DNA from: Duganella sacchari
Lineage (GTDB): Bacteria > Pseudomonadota > Gammaproteobacteria > Burkholderiales > Burkholderiaceae_D
NCBI RefSeq assembly: GCF_900143065.1
Contig: NZ_FRCX01000022.1
Location: 1-41,281, forward strand
DNA: 41,281 bases
Direction: 5' to 3'
Shown here: positions 7,759-16,348 of the stretch, one piece after another
Position numbering within the stretch: position 1 is the first letter of the stretch
How the letters are laid out: every line of letters begins with the position of its first letter
Made by a program: the position numbers and the translations under genes
Notes under the pieces: generated by a model
The model's input: the letters and a program-made list of their open reading frames with translations, nothing else
Told to the model about the DNA's origin: nothing
Database searches by the model: none

Positions 7759-9123
7759 ATGCACATTCACATCCTCGGTATTTGCGGTACCTTCATGGGC
7801 GGCCTGGCCGTCCTGGCCAAAGAAGCGGGCCATCGCGTCACCGGTTGCGACGCCAACGTTTATCCGCCGATGAGCACCCAGCTCGAAGCGCAGGGCATCG
7901 AGCTGATTACCGGCTTTGGTCCGGAGCAGATTGGACTGCAGCCGGATTTGTATGTGATCGGCAATGTGGTCACGCGCGGCAATCCGCTGATCGAGGAAAT
8001 CATGAACCGCGGCCTGCCGTATGTCTCCGGCCCGCAGTGGATCGGCGACCATATATTAAGAGACAAATGGGTGCTGGCCGTGGCCGGCACGCACGGCAAG
8101 ACCACCACCTCCGCCATGCTGACCTGGATACTGGAAGATGCCGGCTACGCGCCCGGCTTCCTGATCGGCGGCGTGCCGATGAACTTTGGCGTCTCGGCGC
8201 GCATGCAGGGCGACAAGGATTCAATCTTCTTCGTGATCGAGGCGGACGAGTACGACACCGCCTTCTTCGACAAGCGCAGCAAGTTTGTGCACTACCACGC
8301 CAAGACCGCCATCCTGAACAACCTGGAATACGATCACGCTGACATCTTCCCTGATCTGGGCGCGATTGAAACCCAATTCCATCACCTGGTGCGCACCGTG
8401 CCGGGCATCGGCCGCGTCATCTATAACGGCGACGAAGACCCGCTGCAGCGTGTGCTCAAGCGCGGCTGCTGGAGCGAGAAGGAAAGCTTTGGCCGCAGCG
8501 AGGGTACGGATTGGGCGATGAACGAGCACGATGACGGCACGTTCGACGTCATCTTCCAGGGCAAAATGGAAGGCCGTGTGGCATGGCAGCTCACCGGCAA
8601 GCACAACCGCGCCAACGCGCTGGCGGCGATTGCTGCCGCGCGCCATGTGGGCGTGCCGATTGCGCAGGCGGCCCGATCGCTGGCGGCGTTTGACAGCGTC
8701 AAGCGCCGCATGGAAGTGCGCGGCGTGGTCAACGACATCACCGTGTACGACGACTTCGCCCACCACCCGACCGCCATTGCCACCACCGTGGGCGGCCTGC
8801 GCCAGAAGGTTGGCGCCGCGACCCGCATCCTGGCGGTGCTGGAGCCGCGCTCCAACACCATGAAACTGGGCGCGATGAAAGACGCGCTGCCGGGCAGCCT
8901 GAAAGATGCTGACCTGGTGTTTGGCTACGGCGTCGAAAAATCGCTGGGCTGGAGCGTGGGCGCGGCGCTGTCGCCGCTGGGCGAGATGGCCAGCGCTTAC
9001 GAAGACATCGACACGCTGGTGGCCGCCATCGCCAAGGCCGCCCAGCCGGGTGACCATATTATTGTGATGAGCAACGGCGGCTTCGGCGGCATTCATGACA
9101 AGATACTGAAAGCGCTGGCCTGA
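7759..9123 (+). CDS. mpl: UDP-N-acetylmuramate:L-alanyl-gamma-D-glutamyl-meso-diaminopimelate ligase
   Basis: Mpl joins tripeptide recovered from old cell wall to UDP-MurNAc, using ATP, in peptidoglycan recycling. The 454-residue protein shows the Mur-ligase N-terminal Rossmann region (MHIHILGICGTFMGGLAVLA), the P-loop AVAGTHGKTTTSAML, the central-domain IEADEYDTAFFDKRSKF motif and the C-terminal YDDFAHHPTAIATTV motif. The start at ATG 7759 matches the family N-terminus. A longer in-frame reading from 7552 would run back across the divergent gene and is unlikely. Its TGA overlaps the next ATG. Confidence 0.96.
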   Translation: MHIHILGICGTFMGGLAVLAKEAGHRVTGCDANVYPPMSTQLEAQGIELITGFGPEQIGLQPDLYVIGNVVTRGNPLIEEIMNRGLPYVSGPQWIGDHILRDKWVLAVAGTHGKTTTSAMLTWILEDAGYAPGFLIGGVPMNFGVSARMQGDKDSIFFVIEADEYDTAFFDKRSKFVHYHAKTAILNNLEYDHADIFPDLGAIETQFHHLVRTVPGIGRVIYNGDEDPLQRVLKRGCWSEKESFGRSEGTDWAMNEHDDGTFDVIFQGKMEGRVAWQLTGKHNRANALAAIAAARHVGVPIAQAARSLAAFDSVKRRMEVRGVVNDITVYDDFAHHPTAIATTVGGLRQKVGAATRILAVLEPRSNTMKLGAMKDALPGSLKDADLVFGYGVEKSLGWSVGAALSPLGEMASAYEDIDTLVAAIAKAAQPGDHIIVMSNGGFGGIHDKILKALA

Positions 9124-9701
9124 TGATTCTTTATCTCCACGGCTTTCGCTCTTCGCCGCAATCCATGAAGGCGCGCCTGGTCGGCGAGCGCATGGCGGCG
9201 CTGGGCCTGGCCGATCAACTGATCTGCCCGCAGCTGCCAGCCTCGCCCAGGCAGGCAATGGCACTGGCGCTCTCTTTAATAGAAGGCATTCCGGCGCAGC
9301 AATTGAGCATCGTCGGCTCCTCGCTGGGCGGCTATTACGCCACCTGGCTGGCCGAACGCATCGGTTGCCGCGCGGTGCTGCTGAATCCTGCCGTGGTGCC
9401 AAGCCTGGACCTGGACCGGCACGTCGGCGTGACCACGCAATACCACTCTGACGAACCGTTTGAATTCAAGCGCGCATATATTGATGAGCTGCGCGCACTG
9501 GAAGTCGCGCACATCAGCCAACCGGAGCGCTACTTCCTGATTGCCGCCACCGGTGACGAAGTGCTGGACTACCGCGACATGCTGCGTCACTATCAGGGCG
9601 CGCGCCAGCATGTGATTGAAGGCAGCGACCACGCGATTTCCGAATTCCCGCAATATCTGAATGCGATACTGGCCTTCTGCGGTATCGAGGCGCGGTCTTG
9701 A
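9123..9701 (+). CDS. YqiA/YcfP-family alpha/beta-hydrolase (esterase)
   Basis: This is a 192-residue small alpha/beta-hydrolase. The opening YLHGFRSSPQSMKA is the family oxyanion-hole region. The nucleophile elbow GSSLGGYYATWLA supplies the Ser, with a likely Asp in AATGDEVLDYRDM and a His in GSDHAISEFPQYL. YqiA proteins hydrolyse short acyl esters and have no firmly established physiological substrate. The gene starts inside the mpl stop codon (TGATG) and ends overlapping ubiC, so the three are probably translationally coupled. Confidence 0.9.
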   Translation: MILYLHGFRSSPQSMKARLVGERMAALGLADQLICPQLPASPRQAMALALSLIEGIPAQQLSIVGSSLGGYYATWLAERIGCRAVLLNPAVVPSLDLDRHVGVTTQYHSDEPFEFKRAYIDELRALEVAHISQPERYFLIAATGDEVLDYRDMLRHYQGARQHVIEGSDHAISEFPQYLNAILAFCGIEARS

Positions 9702-10297
9702 ACGCGCGGCGTGGCGCCTCGCTGCGGCAGACGCAGTGGCAGCCGCATGTGCTGGCGGTGAACGCGCCGTCAGCCTATGTGCCGTGGCTGACGGAAGGTG
9801 GTTCGCTGACCGCACGCCTCAAGGCGCATAGCCAGGCTTTTCGCGTGCAGCGGCTGCATCAGCGCAGCGCAATATGCCTGACCGACGAGGCCGCAAGGAT
9901 CGGCATGCATCGGCCGGGCCGGGTCTGGGAAAGGGATGTGCTGCTGAGATGTGATAATACGCCTGCGGTGTTTGCGCACACGGTGGTGCCGATGTCGGCC
10001 ACGGCCACGGATTGGCCGCTGTTCAGTGCGCTGGGCGAGCGCTCGCTGGGCACCACGCTGTTTGGCGATCCGGTGGTCCGGCGTGGTGTGTTGGAATTTG
10101 CAAGATTGCGGGAAGGGCATCCTTTGGCGCAACGCGCGCGGGCGGCGCTGATCGCCAACGGCGTGGCGGCTCCGGACGCCCACATATTATATGCACGGCG
10201 CTGTCTCTATCAGCGCCGCCAAGGTACCCTGCTGGTGACGGAAGTGTTTCTGCCTTCTGTCCTGGAACTGATTAAAACGAGCACGAATAAACGATGA
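9698..10297 (+). CDS. ubiC: Chorismate--pyruvate lyase
   Basis: UbiC converts chorismate to 4-hydroxybenzoate and pyruvate, the committing step of ubiquinone synthesis. The 199-residue protein has the conserved RPGRVWERDVLL segment, the LGTTLFGDPVVRRG motif and the C-terminal ARRCLYQ...LLVTEVFLPS with the catalytic Arg and Glu. The start is a TTG at 9698 whose last bases overlap the TGA of the esterase gene. A downstream ATG would remove part of the N-terminal beta strand. It is somewhat longer than the E. coli enzyme because of its N-terminal extension. Confidence 0.92.
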   Translation: MNARRGASLRQTQWQPHVLAVNAPSAYVPWLTEGGSLTARLKAHSQAFRVQRLHQRSAICLTDEAARIGMHRPGRVWERDVLLRCDNTPAVFAHTVVPMSATATDWPLFSALGERSLGTTLFGDPVVRRGVLEFARLREGHPLAQRARAALIANGVAAPDAHILYARRCLYQRRQGTLLVTEVFLPSVLELIKTSTNKR

Positions 10298-12324
10298 ATG
10301 TATTTTTTGAAGAATCCGGCGATTTCAAGGTCGGCAGTGTGATGACGCAAGCGGGCGAGGCCTATCAGGTGGAGATGGCCAGCGGCAAGCGCACCAAGGT
10401 CAAGGCCAAGGATGTGCTGCTGCAGTTCGAGAAGCCGTCACCGGCCGATCTCATGGAGCAGGCCAAGGCGATTGCCGCCGACATCGACCTGGAATTCCTG
10501 TGGGAAGTCGCCGGCGAAGAAGAGTTTGGCTTTGCCGAACTGGGCGCGGAATACTTCGGCCATGCGCCGCAGCCGGCGGAAGCGGCCGGCCTGATCCTGA
10601 GCCTGCATTCGTCGCCGGTCTATTTCTACAAAAAAGGCCGTGGCCGCTACAAGGCCGCGCCCGAGCAATCGCTGCGCGCGGCGCTGGCTGGCATCGAGAA
10701 GAAGAAACAGCAGGCGCTGGTGCAAGCATCCTATGTGGACGAGCTCAAAGCCAACCAGCTGCCGGAGTCGATGCACAACATCGTCATGCAGCTGCTGTTC
10801 AAGCCGGACAAGAATTCCATCGAGTACAAGGCGCTGGACGCCGCGTGCACCGAGCTGCACACCAATCCGCAGCGCCTGATGCTGGCGGTCGGCGGCGTGC
10901 CGTCGGCCAAGGCGCTGCACATGGCCAAGTTCCTGTTCGAGAACTTCCCGAAAGGCGCGGGCTTCCCCGAGGTGCCGGTGCCGGTGCCGCCCACCAATCT
11001 GCCGCACGCGGACGTCAAGGCGTTCTCGATCGATGACGTGACCACCACCGAGATCGATGATGCGTTCTCGGTCACCCATCTGGCTGACGGCAACGTCAAG
11101 GTCGGCATTCACATTGCCGCGCCTGGCCTGGCCATCAAGCCCGATGACGCGGTGGACAAGCTGGCGCGCAGCCGCATGTCAACTGTCTACATGCCTGGCG
11201 ATAAGATCACCATGCTGCCGGATAATGTGGTGGAGGCGTTCACGCTGGCCGAAGGCAAGACCTGCCCGGCGCTGTCGCTGTATGCCACGCTGAACCCGGC
11301 CGACTGGAGCGTCCTGGCCACGGAAACCCGCGCCGAGATGGTGCCGATCGCGCACAACCTGCGCCATAACGACCTCGACGACCTGGTCAACGAAGAAACC
11401 CTGGCCAGCGGCGCCGGCGAGTATCCGCACAAGGACGACCTGTGCCTGATCTGGAAATGGGCGCAAGTGCTGGAAGCGGCGCGCATGGTCAAGCGCGAAG
11501 GCTTTGGCCTCAAGCCGGAACAGAACAACCGCGTCGATTACAACTTCTACGTGGAAGACGACGTTGTCAGCGTCACCCGCCGCAAGCGCGGCGCGCCGCT
11601 GGACAAGATCGTCGCCGAGCTGATGATCTTTGCCAACAGCAGCTGGGGCAAGATGATGCACGACAATGGCGTACCGGGTATTTACCGCAGCCAGGGCCGT
11701 GGCGTCGGCGGCTGGAACGCCAAGATGCAGGTCCGCATGCTGACCCACGCCGCGCCGCATGAAGGCCTGGGCGTGGACCAGTACGCATGGAGCACCTCGC
11801 CGCTGCGCCGCTATACCGACCTGGTTAACCAGTGGCAGATCCTGGCCTGCGCCGAGAAGGGCGTGATGGCGCCGTTTGTTGCGCACTTCAAGCACAAGGA
11901 TGCGGAGCTGTTTGCGATCGTGTCGCAGTTTGATGCGGCGTACGCGGCCTATGCGGATCACCAGTCGACTATGGAACGCTACTGGTGCCTGCGCTGGCTG
12001 GGCCAGGAAAATGCCCGTCAGGTGGAGGCGGTGGTGCTCAAGGACGAAGTGCTGCGCCTGACCGATATTCCGCTCATCATCCGTCTGCCGGGCATGCCGT
12101 CGGTGGCGCGTGGCGCCCAGGTCAAGCTGGACATCCTGCGCTGGGACGAGGTGGACCTGACGGTGGAAGCGCGCATCCTGGAAATTCCGGCCGATGTGGC
12201 GGCCAGCGATGTGGACTTCGAAGAAGACGAGGTCGAAGACGCGCCGGAAGAAGCGGTCGATGCACCGGAAGTAGCGGTGGAAGCCGCTGCCGAGTCAGCC
12301 GGCCAGCAGCCAGCGGCGGAATGA
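10294..12324 (+). CDS. RNase II-family (RNB domain) 3'-5' exoribonuclease
   Basis: This 676-residue exoribonuclease degrades RNA from the 3' end in a metal-dependent manner. The catalytic RNB core begins at FSIDDVTTTEIDDAFSV (about residue 245), giving the acidic metal ligands. The second position is Glu rather than the Asp of E. coli RNase II, as also occurs in cyanobacterial and plastid-type relatives. The later motif YAWSTSPLRRYTDLVNQWQI carries the conserved Arg pair. The N-terminal part is atypical for cold-shock domains, and the C-terminus is an acidic Ala/Glu tail. Its ATG overlaps the end of ubiC. Confidence 0.9.
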   Translation: MNVFFEESGDFKVGSVMTQAGEAYQVEMASGKRTKVKAKDVLLQFEKPSPADLMEQAKAIAADIDLEFLWEVAGEEEFGFAELGAEYFGHAPQPAEAAGLILSLHSSPVYFYKKGRGRYKAAPEQSLRAALAGIEKKKQQALVQASYVDELKANQLPESMHNIVMQLLFKPDKNSIEYKALDAACTELHTNPQRLMLAVGGVPSAKALHMAKFLFENFPKGAGFPEVPVPVPPTNLPHADVKAFSIDDVTTTEIDDAFSVTHLADGNVKVGIHIAAPGLAIKPDDAVDKLARSRMSTVYMPGDKITMLPDNVVEAFTLAEGKTCPALSLYATLNPADWSVLATETRAEMVPIAHNLRHNDLDDLVNEETLASGAGEYPHKDDLCLIWKWAQVLEAARMVKREGFGLKPEQNNRVDYNFYVEDDVVSVTRRKRGAPLDKIVAELMIFANSSWGKMMHDNGVPGIYRSQGRGVGGWNAKMQVRMLTHAAPHEGLGVDQYAWSTSPLRRYTDLVNQWQILACAEKGVMAPFVAHFKHKDAELFAIVSQFDAAYAAYADHQSTMERYWCLRWLGQENARQVEAVVLKDEVLRLTDIPLIIRLPGMPSVARGAQVKLDILRWDEVDLTVEARILEIPADVAASDVDFEEDEVEDAPEEAVDAPEVAVEAAAESAGQQPAAE

Positions 12325-12363
12325 CGTGTAAAATCAGTCCCATCTCTTTCGTCCGGCCATCGA

Positions 12364-13251
12364 GTGAAGTCTTTTAAAGAAAATCGCTTGCTGTACCTTG
12401 CCCTCGGCATTTCGCTGGTGGCCCACGGCGCCATGCTGGCGGTGCACTTTGCGGCGCCGGCGCCGGCGCCGGCGCAAGCCACGGACCCGGGGCTGGAAGT
12501 CATCCTCGTCAATGCCAAGCACAACAAGGCGCCGCTCAAGGCGGACGCCGTGGCGCAGGCCAACCTGGACGGCGGCGGCACGGTCGACCAGGGGCGCTCC
12601 AAATCGCCGATGCCGGACATGCGCAAGACCGAGATGGGCGATAGCGTCAAGGCCAACAAACGCCGCATCCGCGAGCTGGAAGAGCAGCAAAAGAATCTGC
12701 TGACCCAGGTGAAATCCAGCGCGTCGATAGAGGCGCCGCCGATCACCGAAAAAAACAAGCCCGATCCGACGCCGACCGGCGCCGATCTGCTGGAGTCGAG
12801 CAAGGCCATCGCCCGCCGCGTGGCGGAGATCAGCGAGACCATCGAGGATCAGAACAAGCGGCCGAAGAAGACCACGATCACGCCCAGCACGCGCGAGGCT
12901 GGCTACGCCACGTATTACAAGACCATGCAGAAGCGTATCGAAGATTTCGGCACGCTCAACTTCCCGAACAACAACGGCCACAAGCTGTATGGCCAGCTGA
13001 TGCTGTCGATCCCGGTGTTCCAGGATGGCACCATCTACGACAAAGACGGCGGCATCAAGGTTGAGCGCAGTTCCGGCAATCCTGCGCTGGACGAGGCGGC
13101 CATACGCATCGTGCGGCGCTCGGCGCCGTTCGGTAAGTTCCCGCCGAATATGCGCTCGAGCGACCGCGATGATTTGTGGGTCATCATCACGACCTTCAAA
13201 TTCACCCGTGACGATAAATTACAAGCCGATTTAAGCGGCGGAGGACGTTAA
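12364..13251 (+). CDS. TonB-family energy transducer-like protein
   Basis: This 295-residue protein has a single N-terminal membrane helix (about residues 8-28, LLYLALGISLVAHGAMLAVH), a Pro/Ala segment, a coiled-coil-rich periplasmic spacer and a C-terminal TonB-like domain (YGQLMLSIPVFQDGTI, then SSGNPALDEAAIRIVRR). TonB proteins couple inner-membrane proton flow to outer-membrane uptake. No exbB or exbD genes are nearby, so it may share a complex encoded elsewhere or have another role. The start is a GTG at 12364 with a poor ribosome-binding site; the next Met (residue 23) would break the membrane helix. Confidence 0.82.
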   Translation: MKSFKENRLLYLALGISLVAHGAMLAVHFAAPAPAPAQATDPGLEVILVNAKHNKAPLKADAVAQANLDGGGTVDQGRSKSPMPDMRKTEMGDSVKANKRRIRELEEQQKNLLTQVKSSASIEAPPITEKNKPDPTPTGADLLESSKAIARRVAEISETIEDQNKRPKKTTITPSTREAGYATYYKTMQKRIEDFGTLNFPNNNGHKLYGQLMLSIPVFQDGTIYDKDGGIKVERSSGNPALDEAAIRIVRRSAPFGKFPPNMRSSDRDDLWVIITTFKFTRDDKLQADLSGGGR

Positions 13252-13255
13252 GAAT

Positions 13256-14074
13256 ATGGACCGCTACTGCGTGTTCGGCAACCCGATTGCCCATAGCAAG
13301 TCGCCCGAAATCCACACCGCGTTTGCAGCGCAGACCGGGCAGGAGCTGGCATACGAGCGCTGCCTGGCGCCGCTTGACGGCTTTGTCGATGCGGTGCGCA
13401 CCTTCATCGCGCAAGGCGGCAAGGGCGCCAATGTGACGGTGCCGTTCAAGCTGGAAGCCGTCAAGCTGGCGCAGGCGCTGACCATCCGCGCGCGCGCCGC
13501 GGGCGCCGTCAATACGCTGGTGTTCAGCGACGACGGCATCATCGGCGACAACACCGATGGCGCTGGCCTGGTGGCGGACATCGTCAACAATGCCGGCGTG
13601 CCGATCACGGGCAAACGCGTGCTGCTGCTGGGCGCGGGCGGCGCGGTGCGCGGCGTGGTGTTGCCGATCCTCGAGCATCGTCCGGCCAGACTGGTGATTG
13701 CCAACCGCACCGTGGCCAAGGCCGAAGAGCTGGTTGAGCAGTTTGCCGCGCTGGGCGGCCAGGGCGTGGTGTCGGCGTGCGGCTTTGACGGCATTGAAGG
13801 CGACTACGACATCATCGTCAACGGCACGGCAGCAAGCCTGAGCGCAGAACTGCCGCCGATATCGCCATCGGTATTTGCGCCTGGCGCTTTGGCGCTGGAC
13901 ATGATGTACGGCGCTTCCCCCACCGTATTCTTGCAGTTCGCGGGCCAGCACGGCGCACAGTTGCGTGACGGCCTGGGCATGCTGGTGGAGCAGGCGGCGG
14001 AAGCGTTCCAGCTGTGGCGCGGCGTGCAGCCAGCCACGGCCGATGTGCTGCACCATCTGCGGAGCAGGCTATGA
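13256..14074 (+). CDS. aroE: Shikimate dehydrogenase
   Basis: AroE reduces 3-dehydroshikimate to shikimate with NADPH. The 272-residue sequence opens with the substrate-binding YCVFGNPIAHSKSPEIHTAF and continues with NVTVPFKLEAVKLA (catalytic Lys) and the NADP-binding GAGGAVRGVVLPIL followed by IANRT. The gene begins four bases after the TonB-like gene and its stop overlaps the mtgA start (ATGA). A second shikimate gene, aroQ, lies about 7 kb away in this window. Confidence 0.96.
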   Translation: MDRYCVFGNPIAHSKSPEIHTAFAAQTGQELAYERCLAPLDGFVDAVRTFIAQGGKGANVTVPFKLEAVKLAQALTIRARAAGAVNTLVFSDDGIIGDNTDGAGLVADIVNNAGVPITGKRVLLLGAGGAVRGVVLPILEHRPARLVIANRTVAKAEELVEQFAALGGQGVVSACGFDGIEGDYDIIVNGTAASLSAELPPISPSVFAPGALALDMMYGASPTVFLQFAGQHGAQLRDGLGMLVEQAAEAFQLWRGVQPATADVLHHLRSRL

Positions 14075-14787
14075 GCAGGATCGCGACCAAATCCGCCGGC
14101 AAATGGCGCTGGGTGAAATGGGTCTTTATCCTGCCTATCCTGCTGGTGCTGGTGGTGCAGCTGTACTTCTTCCTGCAGATCTGGTGGTGGGTGGATCATA
14201 ACCCCTCCATGACCAGCTTCATGCGGGAGCAGCAGGCGACGCTGCAGGAGAAAAACCCCAAGGCGAATATCCAGCAGATGTGGGTGCCGTATGACCGCAT
14301 CTCGAATAACCTGAAGCGCGCCATCATCGCCTCCGAGGACGCCAACTTCTCCGATCACGACGGCGTGGACTGGGAAGCCATGCAGAAGGCCTATGAGAAG
14401 AACAACAAGAAGCACAAGGTGGTGTCGGGCGGCTCGACCATCACCCAGCAGCTGGCCAAGAACCTGTTCCTGTCCGGCTCGCGCAGCTATGTGCGCAAGG
14501 GGCAGGAGCTGGTCATCACCTTCATGCTGGAGACGCTGATGGACAAGGAGCGCATCTTCGAGATCTACCTCAACGTGGTGGAATTCGGCACCGGCACCTT
14601 TGGCGCCGAGGCGGCGGCACGCCACTACTATGGCGTCAGCGCGGCCGGCCTGAGCGCCGTGCAGGCGGCGAAATTGGCGGTGATGCTGCCAAATCCCCGC
14701 TATTTCGACAAACATCGCGACTCCAACTATCTGGCCCGCCGGACCGCCGTGATCCTGCGCCGTATGGGCTCGGCGGATTTGCCCTAA
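14071..14787 (+). CDS. mtgA: Monofunctional biosynthetic peptidoglycan transglycosylase
   Basis: This GT51-family enzyme polymerises lipid II into glycan strands at the outer face of the inner membrane. At 238 residues it has one N-terminal membrane anchor (about residues 15-38). The catalytic motifs are AIIASEDANFSDHDGVDW (first Glu), GGSTITQQLAKNLFL, RKGQELVITFMLE and EIYLNVVEFG (second Glu). I chose the ATG at 14071 (MSRIATKSAGKWRWVKW), which overlaps the aroE stop. The longer reading from 14014 lies wholly inside aroE. Confidence 0.95.
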   Translation: MSRIATKSAGKWRWVKWVFILPILLVLVVQLYFFLQIWWWVDHNPSMTSFMREQQATLQEKNPKANIQQMWVPYDRISNNLKRAIIASEDANFSDHDGVDWEAMQKAYEKNNKKHKVVSGGSTITQQLAKNLFLSGSRSYVRKGQELVITFMLETLMDKERIFEIYLNVVEFGTGTFGAEAAARHYYGVSAAGLSAVQAAKLAVMLPNPRYFDKHRDSNYLARRTAVILRRMGSADLP

Positions 14788-14814
14788 CAAGCTGGTCTCA
14801 GCCCGGCTTTGCGG

Positions 14815-14847
14815 GTACACTTGCGCTGTTTCCAAAGGCGCGTGTAC
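14815..14847 (+). promoter_or_regulatory. Inverted repeat in the corA leader
   Basis: GTACAC (14815-14820) and GTGTAC (14842-14847) form an outer stem, and GCGC...GCGC forms an inner stem, ending two bases before the corA ATG. The structure would cover the region where a ribosome-binding site should lie; no clear Shine-Dalgarno sequence is seen there. It could be an operator or a translation-controlling hairpin. The call rests on base pairing only. Confidence 0.35.
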
Positions 14848-14849
14848 TC

Positions 14850-15815
14850 ATGATTAATGTTTTCGTTCTCCAGAATGGCCGGCTCAACCAGGTACCTATC
14901 GACACGCGCGAAGACCTGGAAAAGGCTGAACCGGTCTGGGTCGACCTGACCGATCCGACGGATGACGAACGGGCCTGGGTCAAGACGATTTATGGCGTGA
15001 CCCTGCCGGGCGAAGACGAAGTCAAGGACATCGAAGCCTCGGCCCGTTACTACGAAGCGGAAAACGGCGACCTGCACCTGCGCACCGACTTCCTGCTGGA
15101 AGAAGAGGACGGCCCGTCGCGCATCGTCACGGTGGCCTTCATCCTGGCGCGCAAGATGCTGTTCTCGGTGCACACCGACGACCTGCCCGTGTTCCGCCTG
15201 GTACGCATGCGCGCGCGTTCGCGCCCCGGTTCGATCGTCGATTACATGGACGTGCTGCTGGACTTGTACGCCACCGATGCCGAGTACTCGGCCGACGCGC
15301 TGGAAGGCATCTACCAGAACCTGGAAGAAGTCAGCGGCCGCGTGTTGCAGAAAGAATTCACCGACCAGGACGCCGCTGCCGCGCTGAACGCCATCGCCCA
15401 TGAGGAAGACTTGAATGGCCGTATCCGCCGCAACATGATGGATACGCGCCGCGCGGTCAGCTTTTTGATGCGCGGCCGCCTGCTCAATTCGGAACAGTTT
15501 GAAGAAGCGCGCCAGATTCTGCGCGATATCGAATCGCTGGACGGCCACACCTCCTTCCTGTTCGATAAGATCAACTTCCTGATGGACGCCACGGTGGGTT
15601 TCATCAACATTAACCAGAACAAGATCATCAAGATCTTCTCGGTGGCCAGCGTGGCCTTCCTGCCGCCAACGCTGATCGCATCCATCTACGGCATGAACTT
15701 CAAGTGGCTGCCGGAACTGGAGTGGGACCTGGGTTACCCGCTGGCCCTGGTCATGATGCTGGCCAGCGCCATCGCCCCGTTCCTCTACTTCCGCCACCGC
15801 GGCTGGCTCAAATAA
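14850..15815 (+). CDS. corA: CorA-type magnesium/divalent cation transporter
   Basis: This 321-residue pentameric Mg2+/Co2+ channel has a large cytoplasmic N-terminal domain and two C-terminal membrane helices. The first helix (FSVASVAFLPPTLIASIYGM) ends in the ion-selectivity motif YGMNFKWLPELEW, and the second is PLALVMMLASAIAPFLYF followed by a short basic tail (RHRGWLK). All hallmarks are intact. Its stop directly abuts the stop of the opposing minus-strand gene, with no terminator between. The 62-base leader after mtgA carries a hairpin. Confidence 0.95.
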   Translation: MINVFVLQNGRLNQVPIDTREDLEKAEPVWVDLTDPTDDERAWVKTIYGVTLPGEDEVKDIEASARYYEAENGDLHLRTDFLLEEEDGPSRIVTVAFILARKMLFSVHTDDLPVFRLVRMRARSRPGSIVDYMDVLLDLYATDAEYSADALEGIYQNLEEVSGRVLQKEFTDQDAAAALNAIAHEEDLNGRIRRNMMDTRRAVSFLMRGRLLNSEQFEEARQILRDIESLDGHTSFLFDKINFLMDATVGFININQNKIIKIFSVASVAFLPPTLIASIYGMNFKWLPELEWDLGYPLALVMMLASAIAPFLYFRHRGWLK

Positions 15816-16319
15816 TCAGACTGGCTGCGGATTGAATTCCAGCGACAGGGTGCTGTAGTAGGGCGCCGCGTGCCATTGCTCGTGCAAAGCCAGGGCGCGG
15901 TCGTAGAGCATTTCCTTGACATTCATTGCCAGCTGGCTGAAGTCGAACGGCGGCTTGTTGCGCGCGGTGCAGGCGGCCGCGGCGCCGGCCAGGAAAGCCG
16001 CTTCATCAAACGCGCCGGACCATAGCTGCGCCTGCAAGCCTTCGACGATTGCTTCGGCCTGCACCGCCTCGGTTGCCACATGCGGATTACTCTTGTCGTG
16101 CACCGACTCCATGACGAACTGCGCATCGGCGCCGCGCGCGAGCAGGCTCAGGAAGCCATGGCGCAGCGGCAGCGCCGACTCCACCACGTAGTGCACCAGG
16201 TCGTGCGGTAAGATGCCCTGACGTGGCATCAGCGCATCCGTGCAGCTGCCATTGTTGCGCACAAAGCGCAGCACATCGTACTTGTCGGTCCGGGACCGCT
16301 TTTCGGCTATCAGTTTCAT
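15816..16319 (-). CDS. Conserved hypothetical protein
   Basis: This is a 167-residue soluble protein, if the ATG at 16319 (MKLIAEKRSRTDKYDVLRFV) is used. A TTG at 16328 would add three residues. No membrane segment, signal peptide or known catalytic motif is visible. It is rich in His and Ala, with a conserved-looking HDLVHYVVESALPLRHGFLS segment and a later CTARNKPPFDFSQL. I do not recognise a function. It is divergent from the ABC transporter across an AT-rich 139-base gap and converges on corA, stop to stop. Confidence 0.75.
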   Translation of the reverse strand: MKLIAEKRSRTDKYDVLRFVRNNGSCTDALMPRQGILPHDLVHYVVESALPLRHGFLSLLARGADAQFVMESVHDKSNPHVATEAVQAEAIVEGLQAQLWSGAFDEAAFLAGAAAACTARNKPPFDFSQLAMNVKEMLYDRALALHEQWHAAPYYSTLSLEFNPQPV

Positions 16320-16348
16320 AGCTGGCAATTATATATTAGGTAACTTTC

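Noticed and set aside
8221..9402. 393-codon minus-strand open frame opposite mpl
   Set aside because: It is antisense to Mur-ligase motifs of mpl and has no homologous pattern.
12449..12478. GGCGCC tandem repeat
   Set aside because: It encodes an Ala-Pro segment of the TonB-like protein, as expected for that family; not an independent repeat element.
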